From Mycolicibacterium gilvum (GTDB lineage: Bacteria; Actinomycetota; Actinomycetes; Mycobacteriales; Mycobacteriaceae): DNA of 64,000 nucleotides. The DNA lies in contig NZ_UGQM01000001.1 in the NCBI RefSeq assembly GCF_900454025.1, forward strand, positions 248,001 through 312,000. The letters are read 5' to 3'. Below the pieces are notes generated by a model. The model made no database searches, was not told where the DNA came from, and worked only from the letters and a program-made list of their open reading frames with translations. A program made the position numbers and the translations under genes. Of the stretch, positions 44,710-55,550 are shown in pieces; the first letter of the stretch is position 1, and each line of letters begins with the position of its first letter.

Positions 44710-46131
44710 TTGCGCATCGGCAAGATCACGGTTGGCGCACTTGAGGAATGGTCGCTGAAGCCCGGCAAGGTCATTTCCTGGCATCCGACGGCGGCGTCAA
44801 TAGACAAGGCGCGGCAGGCTCCTGTCAGTTCGGTGCCGGTCAGCTACATGCAGGGCCAGCATCTTCGTAACTACTGCGACCGCACGACCGAAGGATTGAA
44901 CTTCTCCCGCCAGATCATCGCGAGCTGCGACGTCGCCGGCGTGTGCGACATCGAGGCCATGGACCACGCGGTGAACGCGTATCTGCGCCGGCACGACACA
45001 TTCCGCAGTTGGTTCGAACACAGCGGTGACGGCGAATTCGTCCGCCGGGCACTCGTCGACCCCGACGACATCGAATTCGTTCCGGTCGAGCACGGCCATA
45101 TGAGTGTCGACGAAATCCATACCCACGTGGTGGCCATTCCGAGTCCGCTGGAATGGGGTTGTTTCACCTTCGGGATCATTCAGAACGACGACCATTTCAG
45201 TTTCTTCGCCTCCATGGACCATGTGCACGGGGACGCGACCCTGATCGGCACGACGATGATGGAAGCCAACGGGATGTATTCGGCGCTCAGCAGCGGCGGT
45301 GCGGCCCTCGCGCTGCCCGACGCCGGCAGTTTCGACGACTTCTGCGTGCGTGAGCGGGAGTACACGGCGGAGCTGACCGAGGATTCGCCCGGCGTGCGGG
45401 CGTGGATCGAGTTCGCCGAGAACAACAGCGACGGGTTCCCCGAATTCCCCCTGCCACTGGGCAATCCGAAGGATTCCACACGCAGCGTGATGACGTCGGC
45501 GGTCCTGATGGACACCGCGCAGACCGAGCGCTTCGACGCGGCCGCCACGGCCGCCGGCGCCCGCTTCGTCGGCGGCCTGTTCGCCTGCCTGGCGCAGGTG
45601 GAACACGAATTGACCGGCGCACTGACCTATTACGGGCTCACGCCGAGGGATTCGCGCAGCGGATCGGACAATTTCATGACCCAGGGCTGGTTCACCGGCC
45701 TGATTCCGATCACGGTGCCCATCGGTGCGGCGTCCTTCGGTGAAGCCGCATGGGCCGCGCAGAGTTCGTTCGACTCGGGCCTGAACATGGCAAAGGTGCC
45801 GTATTACCGCGTTCTGGAATTGGCGCCGTGGCTGGGATGGCCGCGACCGAATTTCCCGGTGTCGAATTTCTTCCACGGCGGCGCCGCGCCGCTGAACGCC
45901 ATTCTCGCGGCCAGTGAAATGGGGCTGGCCGACAACATCGGCATCTATCCCGACGGCCGGTTCTCCTACCAGCTGACGATCTACATCTTCCGGTACGGCC
46001 AGGGCACCGAGATGGCGATCATGCATCCGGACAATCCGGTCGCGAAACGATCGGTCGAGCGCTACATGCAGACGATGAGTTCGGTGGCCTCGCTGGTCGC
46101 CGACACCGGGCACTGGGGACGCGTCGCGTAG
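44710..46131 (+). CDS. papA3: PapA3-type polyketide/trehalose acyltransferase
   Basis: A 473-residue condensation-fold acyltransferase that esterifies trehalose with acyl groups to give diacyltrehalose-like precursors. TTG at 44710 follows GGGAGG; no nearby ATG fits as well. The catalytic HxxxD motif appears as MDHVHGDATLIG (Ala replaces the usual Gly after Asp). Second-lobe PapA features include FMTQGWFTGLIPITVPIG. The N-terminal MRIGKITVGALEEWSLKPG resembles other PapA proteins of glycolipid loci. Divergent from pks over 238 bases and first of the papA3-mmpL10-fadD23-PE run. In TPP producers PapA3 makes the diacyltrehalose core. Confidence 0.9.
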   Translation: MRIGKITVGALEEWSLKPGKVISWHPTAASIDKARQAPVSSVPVSYMQGQHLRNYCDRTTEGLNFSRQIIASCDVAGVCDIEAMDHAVNAYLRRHDTFRSWFEHSGDGEFVRRALVDPDDIEFVPVEHGHMSVDEIHTHVVAIPSPLEWGCFTFGIIQNDDHFSFFASMDHVHGDATLIGTTMMEANGMYSALSSGGAALALPDAGSFDDFCVREREYTAELTEDSPGVRAWIEFAENNSDGFPEFPLPLGNPKDSTRSVMTSAVLMDTAQTERFDAAATAAGARFVGGLFACLAQVEHELTGALTYYGLTPRDSRSGSDNFMTQGWFTGLIPITVPIGAASFGEAAWAAQSSFDSGLNMAKVPYYRVLELAPWLGWPRPNFPVSNFFHGGAAPLNAILAASEMGLADNIGIYPDGRFSYQLTIYIFRYGQGTEMAIMHPDNPVAKRSVERYMQTMSSVASLVADTGHWGRVA

Positions 46132-46158
46132 CGTGGAGCAAATCGCTGGGGCGGAGGT

Positions 46159-49100
46159 GTGGCCGATATGCGACGGCTAGCCGATGTCGTGGTGCGCTGG
46201 CCCTGGGCCGTGATCGGGGTGTGGATCGCGCTGGCCGTGGCGCTGCCGCTGTCCTTCCCGTCGCTGGGCCAGATGGCCGCGAAGAATCCGCTGCAGATCC
46301 TTCCCGCGGATGCGCCGTCGAGCGTCACCGCGCAGAAGATGGCCGAGGCGTTCGACGAGCCCGGCTCCGACAACCTGCTCGTGGTCGCGTTCATCAACGA
46401 GAGCGGGCTGGTCCCCGAAGACGAACTCACCTACCGCAACGTGGTGGACGCGCTGCGCGACGACGTCGCCGACGTGGTGTCGGTGCAGGACTTCCTCGGC
46501 ACGCCGCAGCTGCGGCAGTTCCTGACCAGCGAGGACAAGACCACCTGGGTGCTTCCGGTCAGCCTCGTCGGCGAGCTGGGCACCCCGCGGGCCTACGAGT
46601 CCTTCAACCGTGTCGCCGACGTGATCCGGCACGAGGTGCCCGACGCCGGAACCGGTGGCAGCTCCCTGACCGTCCACGTCACCGGCCCCGCCGCCACCGT
46701 CGCCGACCTGACCGTCGCCGGCGAACAGGACCGGTTGCCGATCGAGATCGCGATCGCCGTGCTCGTGCTGGGCGTGCTGCTGCTGGTGTACCGCAACCCC
46801 GTCACGATGCTGCTGCCGCTGCTGACGATCGGTGCGTCGGTGCTGATCGCGCAAGGCGTGGTCGCCGGCTATTCCGAACTGACGGGCGCGGGCGTCTCGA
46901 ACCAGTCGATCGTGTTCCTCAGCGCGATCCTGGCCGGCGCCGGCACCGACTACGCGGTGTTCCTGATCAGCCGCTACCACGACTATCTGCGACGGGGCGC
47001 GGAGGCGGGTGAGGCGGTCCGGGCCGCGATGGCCTCGATCGGGAAGGTCATCACCGCGTCCGCGTCCACGGTCGGCATCACCTTCCTGGCCATGAGTTTC
47101 GCCGAGATGGGCGTGTTCAGGACGATCGGGGTGTCGGCGGCGATCGGCATCGGCGTGGCCTACCTCGCCGGGGTGACGCTGCTGCCGGCGATCCTGGTGC
47201 TGGCCGGCCCAAAGGGCTGGATCAAACCCCGGCGTGAACTGACGGCGCAGTTCTGGCGGCGCTCCGGTATCCGCATCGTGCGCAGACCGGTACCGCACCT
47301 GGTGGCCAGCGCGCTGGTGCTGGCACTGCTCGCCGGCTTCGCGATCGTGGCGGACTTCAACTACGACGACCGCAAGGCCGTCGACGCGGCGGCGCCCAGT
47401 TCGGTCGGCTACGCCGCGCTGGAACGCCACTTCCCGATCAGCCAGTCGATTCCGCAGTACATCCTGATCCAGTCGCCCAAGGATCTGCGCAATCCGCAGG
47501 CGCTGGCCGATCTCGAGCAGATGGCGTCGCGGATCGCGCAAATCCCGGACGTCTCGCTGGTCTCCGGCGTCACCCGCCCGCTGGGTGAGGTCCCCGCGGA
47601 GTTCCGCGCCACGTTCCAGGCCGGCATCGTCGGTGACCGGCTGGCCGCGGGCTCGGCCCAGATCGGCGAACGCAGCGGCGACCTCACCACACTGGCCGAC
47701 GGCGCCACCACGCTGGCCGACAGCCTCGGCGACGTCCGCTCCCAGGTCAACGAGATCGCACCCAGCCTCAAAGGGATCATCGACACCTTCTCGTCGGTGC
47801 GCACCGAGTACGGCGGCGACAAACTCGTCCGCGACGTCGCGACCGCCGCCAAGCTCGTCGACAGCGTCAACAAGCTCGGTCTGTCCATGGGCATCAACTT
47901 CCGCGCCGTGCGCGACATGTTCGCCTGGATCGGACCGGTGCTCACGGCGCTGCAGGGCAACCGGGTGTGTGACGCCAACCCGTCGTGCGTCGACACCCGC
48001 ATGCAGTTCGAGAAGCTGGTCGCCGCCCGCGAGGACGGCCGCGTCGACGAGATCAACCAGCTGGCCGGCCAACTCCAGGGTGTCGACGACCGGCAGAGTC
48101 TCACCGCGACGGTGAACCAGCTCAACGGCGCGCTGGCCCAGCTGACGAAGGCGATCTCGGCAATGGGTCTCGACACCCCCGCCGGCGCGCGGGCCGGCCT
48201 CGACGACCTGCAGGACGGCGCCGACCGCCTCGCCGACGGCAGCCGTCAGGTCGCCGGGGGTGTCGACCAGCTCGTCGAGCAGATCAACGTGATGGCGGCC
48301 GGCCTCGATCAGGCCGCGGCGTTCCTGCTGACGATGCGCAACGACGCGTCCAGCTCGAACATGGCGGGCTTCAGCATTCCGGCCGAAGTGCTCGGCGCCG
48401 TCGAGTTCCAGAAGGCGTCCGAGGCGTTCGTCTCCCCGGACGGCCACTCGGTGCGCTACCTCGTGCAGACGAAGCTCAACCCGTTCACCTCCGAGGCGAT
48501 GGACCAGGTCAACACGATCAGCGACATCGCCCGCGGCGCACAGCCCAACACGATGCTGTCCGACGCGTCGATCTCGATGGGCGGCTTTCCCGCCGCGCTA
48601 CGCGACACCCGCGACTACTACGAGCGCGACATCCGGTTCATCATCATCGTGACCCTGGTGATCGTGATGCTGGTGCTGATGGTGCTGCTGCGGTCGCTGA
48701 TCGCACCGCTGTACCTGGTCGGCTCGGTGGTGGTGTCCTACTTCGCCGCGATCGGCATCGGGGTGCTGGTCTTCCAGCTGCTGCTCGGCGAGCAGTTGCA
48801 CTGGAGCGTGCCGCCGTTGGCGTTCGTGGTGCTCGTCGCGGTCGGCGCCGACTACAACATGCTGTTCGTGTCCCGGATGCGTGACGAATCCCCGCACAGC
48901 GTCCGCTTCGGCATCATCCGGACGCTGGGGTCCACGGGCGGCGTGATCACCGCCGCGGGATTGATCTTCGCCGCGTCCATGGCCGGTCTGCTGTTCTCCA
49001 GCATCGGCATCGTGGTGCAGGGCGGATTCGTGATCGGTGTCGGCATCCTGCTGGACACGTTCGTGGTCCGGACCATCACGGTGCCCGCTATCGCGACGCT

Positions 49101-49173
49101 GCTCGGACGCGCCAACTGGTGGCCGTCGCGGGTCGCGGCCCCCGCGCGTGAACGAGTTAGCGCGGACACCTGA
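46159..49173 (+). CDS. mmpL10: MmpL10 lipid transporter (RND superfamily)
   Basis: A 1004-residue RND transporter with about twelve helices and two large periplasmic loops. GTG at 46159, 27 bases after papA3. Proton-relay motifs in helices 4 and 10 are visible: GAGTDYAVFLISRYHDYLRR and AVGADYNMLFVSRMRDE. The second loop (residues ~420-780) holds the long helical insert with repeated LADGATTLADSLGD-type heptads, usual for mycobacterial MmpLs. Exports the trehalose acyl precursor across the inner membrane, where polyphleates are completed. No MmpS partner is adjacent. Confidence 0.93.
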   Translation: MADMRRLADVVVRWPWAVIGVWIALAVALPLSFPSLGQMAAKNPLQILPADAPSSVTAQKMAEAFDEPGSDNLLVVAFINESGLVPEDELTYRNVVDALRDDVADVVSVQDFLGTPQLRQFLTSEDKTTWVLPVSLVGELGTPRAYESFNRVADVIRHEVPDAGTGGSSLTVHVTGPAATVADLTVAGEQDRLPIEIAIAVLVLGVLLLVYRNPVTMLLPLLTIGASVLIAQGVVAGYSELTGAGVSNQSIVFLSAILAGAGTDYAVFLISRYHDYLRRGAEAGEAVRAAMASIGKVITASASTVGITFLAMSFAEMGVFRTIGVSAAIGIGVAYLAGVTLLPAILVLAGPKGWIKPRRELTAQFWRRSGIRIVRRPVPHLVASALVLALLAGFAIVADFNYDDRKAVDAAAPSSVGYAALERHFPISQSIPQYILIQSPKDLRNPQALADLEQMASRIAQIPDVSLVSGVTRPLGEVPAEFRATFQAGIVGDRLAAGSAQIGERSGDLTTLADGATTLADSLGDVRSQVNEIAPSLKGIIDTFSSVRTEYGGDKLVRDVATAAKLVDSVNKLGLSMGINFRAVRDMFAWIGPVLTALQGNRVCDANPSCVDTRMQFEKLVAAREDGRVDEINQLAGQLQGVDDRQSLTATVNQLNGALAQLTKAISAMGLDTPAGARAGLDDLQDGADRLADGSRQVAGGVDQLVEQINVMAAGLDQAAAFLLTMRNDASSSNMAGFSIPAEVLGAVEFQKASEAFVSPDGHSVRYLVQTKLNPFTSEAMDQVNTISDIARGAQPNTMLSDASISMGGFPAALRDTRDYYERDIRFIIIVTLVIVMLVLMVLLRSLIAPLYLVGSVVVSYFAAIGIGVLVFQLLLGEQLHWSVPPLAFVVLVAVGADYNMLFVSRMRDESPHSVRFGIIRTLGSTGGVITAAGLIFAASMAGLLFSSIGIVVQGGFVIGVGILLDTFVVRTITVPAIATLLGRANWWPSRVAAPARERVSADT

Positions 49174-49253
49174 TGTGTGCAAAACTTCGCCCAACGAGCC
49201 GGTCGGCAGCGCAGGGCTGACGGTGCTCCTCGCAGATTCAGTACGGACGTGAT

Positions 49254-51008
49254 GTGACAGCTACGCCCCAGTCGACAATCCTCTCGATGTTGCACGGCCG
49301 CGCCAGCATGCGCCCCGACGACGTCGCGTTCACGTTCACCGAATACGCCGACGATCCGGCCGGTGTCGCCGAAACCGTCACCTGGTCGCAGCTGTCGCGG
49401 CGCACCGCCAACGTCGCGCGGGTCCTGGCCCGGCACGGGTCGGCCGGGGACCGGGCGGTGATCCTCGCCCCGCAGGGCCTCGAGTACATCCTGGCGTTCC
49501 TGGGCTCGATGCAGGCCGGGATGATCGCCGTGCCACTTCCGTTGCCGCACCGGGGTTCCAACCACGACCGGGTCAGCGCCGTCTTCACCGACACCACGCC
49601 GGCGGTGGTCCTGACGACCTCCGCGGTCGCCGGGGACGTCGGCGCCTACGTCGACGAGGCACGGATGCAGATCGCGCCGACGATCGTCACGGTCGACACC
49701 CTGGATCTCGACGGCACGCCCTCTGACGACGAGCCTGCGGTGGCCGCCGGGGAGGCCCCCGACATCGCCTACCTGCAATACAGCTCGGGATCCACCCGGC
49801 TGCCCACCGGCGTGATGATCTCGCACCGCAACCTGCAGTCGAACTACGAGCAGCTGATGCGCAGCTTCTTCGCGGTACCGCACATTCGGTCGACGGCCGA
49901 GTTGACGATCGTGTCGTGGCTGCCCTTCTACCACGACATGGGCTTGGTGCTCGGGGTCTGCGCGCCGATCCTGGGCGGCCACCCCGCGAAGCTGACCAGC
50001 CCGGTGGCGTTCCTGGAGAAGCCGTCGCGCTGGGTGCGGGCACTGGCCGAAAACCCGCAGGCCTTCTCGGCCGCGCCGAACTTCGCGTTCGAGCTGGCGG
50101 CCCGCAAGACCCGCGACAGCGACCTGGCCGGACTCGACCTCGGCGGCGTGCTCGGGATCATCAACGGCGCCGAGCGGGTCAATCCGGCGACCCTGGAGCG
50201 TTTCGCAGATCGCTTCGCACACTTCAACTTCCGCGACAACATGCTGCGGCCGTCCTACGGGCTGGCCGAGGCCACCGTGTTCGTCGCGAGCGGCATCTAC
50301 CGCGAGTCGGCCGACGAGGCCCGGTTCGACAGCAACGAACTTTCGGCGGGCCGGGTGGCGCGGCGCACCACCGGCGGCACCGCGCTGGTCAACTACACGC
50401 TGCCGCAGGCGCCGACGGTGCGCATCGTAGATGTCGAGACGAACCGCGAGTGCGCCCCCGACGTCGTCGGCGAGATCTGGGTGCACGGCGAGAACGTCGC
50501 GGCGGGCTACTGGAGCAGGCCGGCCGACGAGCAGCAGTGCTTCGGCGCGACGCTCGCCGACCCGTCCCCGGGCACCCCGGCCGGCCCGTGGCTGCGCACC
50601 GGCGACCTCGGATTCGTCCACGGTGGCGAGCTGTTCATCGTCGGCCGCATCAAGGATCTGCTGATCATCCGTGGCCGCAACCACTACCCCGAGGACATCG
50701 AGGCGACCGTGCAGGGAATCACCCGCGGGCGCGTCGCGGCGATCTCGGTGCCGGAGAACAGCACCGAGAAACTGGTCACCGTCATCGAGCTGAAGAAGAG
50801 CGCCGAACCCGACGCGGACGCGACGCGCTGGCTCAGCGAGGTCAAGAGCGACGTCACTTCGGCGATCTCGAATGCGCACGGTCTCAACGTCGAGGATCTC
50901 GTGCTGGTGCCGCCCGGGTCGATCCCGACCACCACGAGCGGAAAGGTGCGCCGTTCCGCCTGCGTCGACCATTACCGGCAGGATCAGTTCGATCGACTGG
51001 ACGCCTGA
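49254..51008 (+). CDS. fadD23: FadD23-type long-chain fatty acyl-AMP ligase
   Basis: A 584-residue FAAL that activates a starter fatty acid as acyl-AMP and loads it on the Pks. GTG at 49254. ATP-binding motif YLQYSSGSTRLPTGVMISHR, A5-like GLAEATVFV, and FAAL-type motif LRTGDLGFVHGGELFIVGRI with KDLLIIRGRNHYPEDIEAT; the C-terminal lysine lies in TTTSGKVRRSAC. The insertion characteristic of FAALs (as opposed to CoA ligases) is consistent with the length. It feeds the adjacent bimodular Pks. Confidence 0.92.
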   Translation: MTATPQSTILSMLHGRASMRPDDVAFTFTEYADDPAGVAETVTWSQLSRRTANVARVLARHGSAGDRAVILAPQGLEYILAFLGSMQAGMIAVPLPLPHRGSNHDRVSAVFTDTTPAVVLTTSAVAGDVGAYVDEARMQIAPTIVTVDTLDLDGTPSDDEPAVAAGEAPDIAYLQYSSGSTRLPTGVMISHRNLQSNYEQLMRSFFAVPHIRSTAELTIVSWLPFYHDMGLVLGVCAPILGGHPAKLTSPVAFLEKPSRWVRALAENPQAFSAAPNFAFELAARKTRDSDLAGLDLGGVLGIINGAERVNPATLERFADRFAHFNFRDNMLRPSYGLAEATVFVASGIYRESADEARFDSNELSAGRVARRTTGGTALVNYTLPQAPTVRIVDVETNRECAPDVVGEIWVHGENVAAGYWSRPADEQQCFGATLADPSPGTPAGPWLRTGDLGFVHGGELFIVGRIKDLLIIRGRNHYPEDIEATVQGITRGRVAAISVPENSTEKLVTVIELKKSAEPDADATRWLSEVKSDVTSAISNAHGLNVEDLVLVPPGSIPTTTSGKVRRSACVDHYRQDQFDRLDA

Positions 51009-51071
51009 GAGCATGCGTGTTCGTCAGGTAGCTTGGTGGCAGGTGCGAGGTCGAGCAGGGCGGGGAATCAC

Positions 51072-52214
51072 ATGAGGCGACATCTCGCATTCGCTACTGC
51101 GATAACCACTCTGGGCGCGACGGGCATCCTGGGTCTCGGGATCGCCGCGGCGCAGCCCGCGCCCGCGCCGCCACCCCCGCCGGCCCCGGGCGCCGCTGCG
51201 GGAGCCCCGACGCCGCTGGGCACGCCGGGACGGGGTTACGCCCTCGGCGGCGCGCACGTGCTCGGTATCCCGTACGACGAATACATCATGCGCACCGGTG
51301 CGGACTGGTTCCCCGGGCTGGACCGCGAGATCGTCGACTATCCGGCCGGTCAGGTCCAGGGCCACACGCTGGAGCGCCTGTTCCCCGGTATCGGCGCGTT
51401 CGGGGACCGCATCGCCCCCGGCCTCGGCCTCGACGGACCCAGCTACGGCGAGTCCATCGACGTCGGCGCGCCCAACCTGATCGGGGCGATCCGCCGAGGC
51501 GGCCCCGGCACCGCGATCGGACTGTCCGAGGGCGCGTCGGTGCTCGACGAGGTGCAGGCGCGGCTGGCCTACGATCCGGCGGCGCCGCCTCCGGATCAGC
51601 TGAGCTTCGCGACGTACGGCAACCCGGTCGGAAAGCATGCGTTCGGCGAGAGCTTCCTGACCCAGAACTTCCCGGTCGGCAGCGTGGTGCCGTCGCTGGA
51701 CTATCGAATCCCGGCGCCGGTGGAGAGCCAGTACGACACCTACAAGTTCGTCTCCGCCTACGACAGCATCGCCGACTGGCCGGACCGGCCCGACAACTGG
51801 CTCTCGGTGGCGAACGCGATCGTCGGGCTCGCCACCGGTCACACCGCGGTCGCCTTCACCGATCCGAGCATGGTGCCGGAGCGCAACATCCGGACCACCG
51901 TGAACTCGCGCGGCGCGACGACGACGACGTACATGATCCCCGAGGAGCATCTCCCGCTGGTGCTGCCGTTCAAGTACCTCGGGGTGCCCAAGGACACCCT
52001 GATGGAGCTCGACAAGGTGCTGCTCCCGTACGTCGACGCCGGATACTCCCGCAACGACGATCCGGCCACCGCGCCGATCACCGTCGACCCGGTCAACGGC
52101 TACGACCCCGCCGAGGTCACCGCGCCGGCGACCCAGGCCGCGTTCGGCGGCGGAGCCGACCCGGTCTCGCAGCTCCTTTCGGGTCTGCAGTACATCCTGA
52201 ACAACCCGCCGTAG
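51072..52214 (+). CDS. PE-PPE-domain serine hydrolase/acyltransferase of TPP assembly
   Basis: A 380-residue exported alpha/beta hydrolase. ATG at 51072 starts a signal peptide ([20 protein letters not shown] then AAAQP) followed by a Pro/Ala-rich linker; the in-frame GTG at 51033 would spoil it. PE-PPE domain: [19 protein letters not shown], nucleophile elbow [13 protein letters not shown] (Ser in GLSEG), [20 protein letters not shown], and the C-terminal catalytic His likely in [14 protein letters not shown]. In the TPP pathway this protein (called PE) moves polyphleoyl chains between diacyltrehalose molecules outside the membrane. No PE motif at the N-terminus. Confidence 0.88.
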   Translation: MRRHLAFATAITTLGATGILGLGIAAAQPAPAPPPPPAPGAAAGAPTPLGTPGRGYALGGAHVLGIPYDEYIMRTGADWFPGLDREIVDYPAGQVQGHTLERLFPGIGAFGDRIAPGLGLDGPSYGESIDVGAPNLIGAIRRGGPGTAIGLSEGASVLDEVQARLAYDPAAPPPDQLSFATYGNPVGKHAFGESFLTQNFPVGSVVPSLDYRIPAPVESQYDTYKFVSAYDSIADWPDRPDNWLSVANAIVGLATGHTAVAFTDPSMVPERNIRTTVNSRGATTTTYMIPEEHLPLVLPFKYLGVPKDTLMELDKVLLPYVDAGYSRNDDPATAPITVDPVNGYDPAEVTAPATQAAFGGGADPVSQLLSGLQYILNNPP

Positions 52215-52240
52215 GCCAGTTCTGGGCCGGAATTCGCCCG

Positions 52241-52897
52241 CTACAGGCCGGCGAGACCCACGACGAGCAGCACGCCTCCCACTATCGCCATCAACGCGCA
52301 CACCCCGACGCGTCCCCGTGCCCGGATCCAGGAATTGAGCGACGCCAGCACTGCGCGGGTCCGGTCCGGGCTCACCAGATAGCACAGCAGCGGTATCTCG
52401 ATCAGGGCGAACGCCACCGCGTTGAACGCCATCAACGCGCCGAACTGGGTCGCGGCCGCGGCGCCGGAGGCGGCGATCAGCGCCAGCGCGGCGAGGTAGT
52501 CGACGGACGGCAGGGCGGTCCCGAGGCCCACGGCGGCGGCCGTCCACAGCGAACGGCCGTCGAGCAGACGCCGGGCGCGCATCTCCAGCACACCCGGTGC
52601 GCGGCCCGGGTCGCGAGGGCGCCCCACCAGCCCGGAACCCACCGCGGCCGCGGTGCACAGCACCACCAGCCCGACCACGACCTGCACCCGCGGCAGCGTG
52701 AACTGCGCCGAATCGAGCACCGGTCGCAGCAGGAACAGCACCGCGACACCCACCGCGGTGCCCATCGCGAACCCGCCGGTGAGGAAGGCGAGCAGCTGCA
52801 GGCCCGGCCGCGGCCGGTTGATCATCAGGACCGTCATGCCGATCCGGAACGGCTCCAGGCTGACCGCAACGGCCATGGCCAGGAGCGTGATCCACAT
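52241..52897 (-). CDS. GAP/Sap-family membrane protein
   Basis: A 218-residue membrane protein with about six helices, e.g. VGLVVLCTAAAVGSGLVG and VGVCALMAIVGGVLLVVGLA. It opens MWITLLAMAVAVSLEPFRIG, the conserved acidic start of GAP (glycolipid-addressing) proteins, then GGFAMGTAVGVAVLFLLRP. In mycobacteria the family helps surface exposure of glycopeptidolipids and sulfolipids. Its place after the PE-PPE gene, on the opposite strand and convergent, suggests a part in exposing trehalose polyphleates; that is inference. Confidence 0.82.
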   Translation of the reverse strand: MWITLLAMAVAVSLEPFRIGMTVLMINRPRPGLQLLAFLTGGFAMGTAVGVAVLFLLRPVLDSAQFTLPRVQVVVGLVVLCTAAAVGSGLVGRPRDPGRAPGVLEMRARRLLDGRSLWTAAAVGLGTALPSVDYLAALALIAASGAAAATQFGALMAFNAVAFALIEIPLLCYLVSPDRTRAVLASLNSWIRARGRVGVCALMAIVGGVLLVVGLAGL

Positions 52898-52899
52898 GA

Positions 52900-53472
<573 letters not shown>

Positions 53473-53484
53473 CGAGCGGTCAGC

Positions 53485-53646
53485 TCAGGGGCGTGCGCCC
53501 AGCTCGTCGCGGTAGCCCCGGACACGCCGGTCCAACTCGGCGGCATCGGCGCTGCGTCCCTCTTTGCGGGCCAGGTCGGCGCGGACACTCAACTCACGGA
53601 TGGCCGTGCGGATGTCGGTGATGCTGTGGGGCTCTCGAAGTGCCAT
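53485..53646 (-). CDS. Small hypothetical protein (53 residues)
   Basis: A short charged protein, MALREPHSITDIRTAIRELS followed by ADLARKEGRSADAAELDRRV, predicted mostly helical with coiled-coil potential. ATG at 53646 has GAAAGG about 10 bases before it; a longer open frame to 53856 overlaps the next gene and looks non-coding. It converges on the flavin reductase with 12 bases between the stops. Not recognised. Confidence 0.55.
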   Translation of the reverse strand: MALREPHSITDIRTAIRELSVRADLARKEGRSADAAELDRRVRGYRDELGARP

Positions 53647-53750
53647 GAGAGCTGCCTTTCTTCGGGGACTGGCTGCTGTCACGAGCGTACGCCTGCTCGC
53701 GGTCGCCGGGACCGGACTGCGAGTCCCGGTCCGATCTGCCGGCCGGCCTG

Positions 53751-55490
53751 TCAGGGGCGCATCGTGTAGACGCCGTCGTAGCCCCTCACCTGTTCCCACA
53801 CCCGGTCGAATCGCCCGGAGTCCGGCTCGGGTTTGCGCACCGCCGACAGTGCCCAATCCTGTTGCGCACTCGTGGAGCCGGGTTTTCCGTGCAGCGCCAC
53901 CGCGTACGCGGAGAAATCGCGGACCGCGACGTCGAAGATCTGGTCGATCAGGTCACGGTCGAGCCCGGTGATCTCGGCCTGTTCGAGGATCAGCTGGCCG
54001 TACACCACAAGGCTGAACAGGTGCCCGACGACAAGGACGAAGTCGAGGTCGGACTGCTGATCGGCATCGGGCGCCGCGGCCGTCAGCAACTCCTTGAACG
54101 CCTGCACCTGTTCGTAGAAGCGGCCGACATTCGGAACGTCGCAGTGGCGCTCGTACACCGGCGCCCAGTCCGCGAACCGCACCTTCGACGCGCCGCGCGC
54201 GGGCCCCTGGGACCAGAAGAAGACATCGTCGGCCGGATCGTCACGGGTGCCGATCGGCGGGTACTCGGCGGGATTGAACATGTAGTTGGGCATGAACTTC
54301 AAGATCTGCGCGACGTTGACGTGGACAGTGCCCTCCAGTCGCGGCAGCGCCCCGATGAGCCGGGTCACCTGATAGAAGTAGGTGTCCTTCTCGAAACCTT
54401 TGGCGGCCAGCACATCCCACAGCAGTGTGACGACCTTTTCGCCCTCGGAGGTGACCTTCGACTTGGTCACCGGGTTGAACAGCAGGTACCGGCGGTCGTG
54501 CGGGCCCGCGCTGCGGAAGTAGTCGATCGCGCGGTCGCTGAACAGCTTCATCGCGATCAACCGGGCATACGCGTCGACGAACGTGGCCCGCACATGGGGG
54601 AAGTCGGTGACGGGGTTTCCGTACAGGATGCGATTGTTCGCATGGGTGATCGCCTCGTAGAACGCGTGCTCACACATGCCGATGGAGCCGCTGCACAGGT
54701 TGAATTTGCCGACGTTGACGGTGTTCAGCGCGGCCGAGAACGCGTCCTGGCCGGTGGCGAGGATGTCCTCCTCGTAGACCGGGTAGTCGCGCAGCGCGAA
54801 GTTGCTGACGAACATCTGGCCGTGCACGACGTTGCCGATCAACTCGTAGTCCGGGTGCCGGCTGTCGGCGACGAACCACACGTATCCGTCGGCGCCCTCC
54901 ACGTCGGTGCGGCGACCGAACACCGACACCATGCCGGCGACGTTGCCGTTGCCGATGTAGTACTTCTCGCCGGACGCGCGGAACACCACGGGATCGTCAG
55001 CTCCCGGCGAGGCCGGGGTGAGCAGCATGTCGGTGTTGTAGATGTCGGCGCCGTGCGCCCGCTCGGAGAGTCCGAACGCCATCACCTCACCGGCCTCGAG
55101 CTGCGCCGCCGCGCGTTCCCTGGCCTTGACGTTGTCGCTCTGCCAGATCGGGCCGAGGCCCAGGATGGTGACCTGCTCGGCGTACCAGTAGGACAGGCCG
55201 TAGAAGCCCAGGATCTCGCTCAGCACGGCGTTGCGGGCAGTGTCCCACCGCTTGTTCGGGTCGCCCTCGGCGAACTCCGACGGCGTCAGGAACGTCGCGA
55301 ACAACCGTTCCTTCTTGACGAACTCCAGGAAGTCGGCGACCCAGACGCCGTCGAGATCGTCGCGCAGCAGCCGTGCCTTGCCGCGCTGCTCGAACCAGTC
55401 GATGAGCGCGCGCAGCAGGCGCCGGGATTCGGGGTCCAGCCATGCGGGGTCGAAGTGGTTCGGGTTCAGCAGAAGTCCGCGGGCGGCCAT
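53751..55490 (-). CDS. Acyl-CoA dehydrogenase/oxidase-like protein
   Basis: A divergent member of the acyl-CoA dehydrogenase superfamily, 579 residues. The N-terminal helical domain (LLNPNHFDPAWLDPESRRLL) resembles the start seen in a separate mycobacterial ACAD group; flavin motif MAFGLSERAHGADIYNTDML replaces the canonical T-E-x-x-x-G-S with SERAHGADI; FNLCSGSIGMCEHAFYEAIT and EGTVHVNVAQILKFMPNYMF lie in the C-terminal domain. The usual catalytic Glu cannot be placed by eye. It is divergent from an Lrp/AsnC regulator gene (60 bases), the probable regulator. Confidence 0.82.
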   Translation of the reverse strand: MAARGLLLNPNHFDPAWLDPESRRLLRALIDWFEQRGKARLLRDDLDGVWVADFLEFVKKERLFATFLTPSEFAEGDPNKRWDTARNAVLSEILGFYGLSYWYAEQVTILGLGPIWQSDNVKARERAAAQLEAGEVMAFGLSERAHGADIYNTDMLLTPASPGADDPVVFRASGEKYYIGNGNVAGMVSVFGRRTDVEGADGYVWFVADSRHPDYELIGNVVHGQMFVSNFALRDYPVYEEDILATGQDAFSAALNTVNVGKFNLCSGSIGMCEHAFYEAITHANNRILYGNPVTDFPHVRATFVDAYARLIAMKLFSDRAIDYFRSAGPHDRRYLLFNPVTKSKVTSEGEKVVTLLWDVLAAKGFEKDTYFYQVTRLIGALPRLEGTVHVNVAQILKFMPNYMFNPAEYPPIGTRDDPADDVFFWSQGPARGASKVRFADWAPVYERHCDVPNVGRFYEQVQAFKELLTAAAPDADQQSDLDFVLVVGHLFSLVVYGQLILEQAEITGLDRDLIDQIFDVAVRDFSAYAVALHGKPGSTSAQQDWALSAVRKPEPDSGRFDRVWEQVRGYDGVYTMRP

Positions 55491-55550
55491 GTGTGAAATC
55501 TAGTCCCGCTTTCCGGCGCTGAACCGGTGTTCGATGCGATCATCGGCGGT

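Noticed and set aside
44472..44807. 112-codon N-terminal extension of the Pks
   Set aside because: No domain homology; the ribosome site is at 44471, and the extension overlaps the papA3 start region.
48852..51014. 720-codon minus-strand frame opposite mmpL10 and fadD23
   Set aside because: Antisense shadow; the plus strand carries recognisable family motifs over the same bases.
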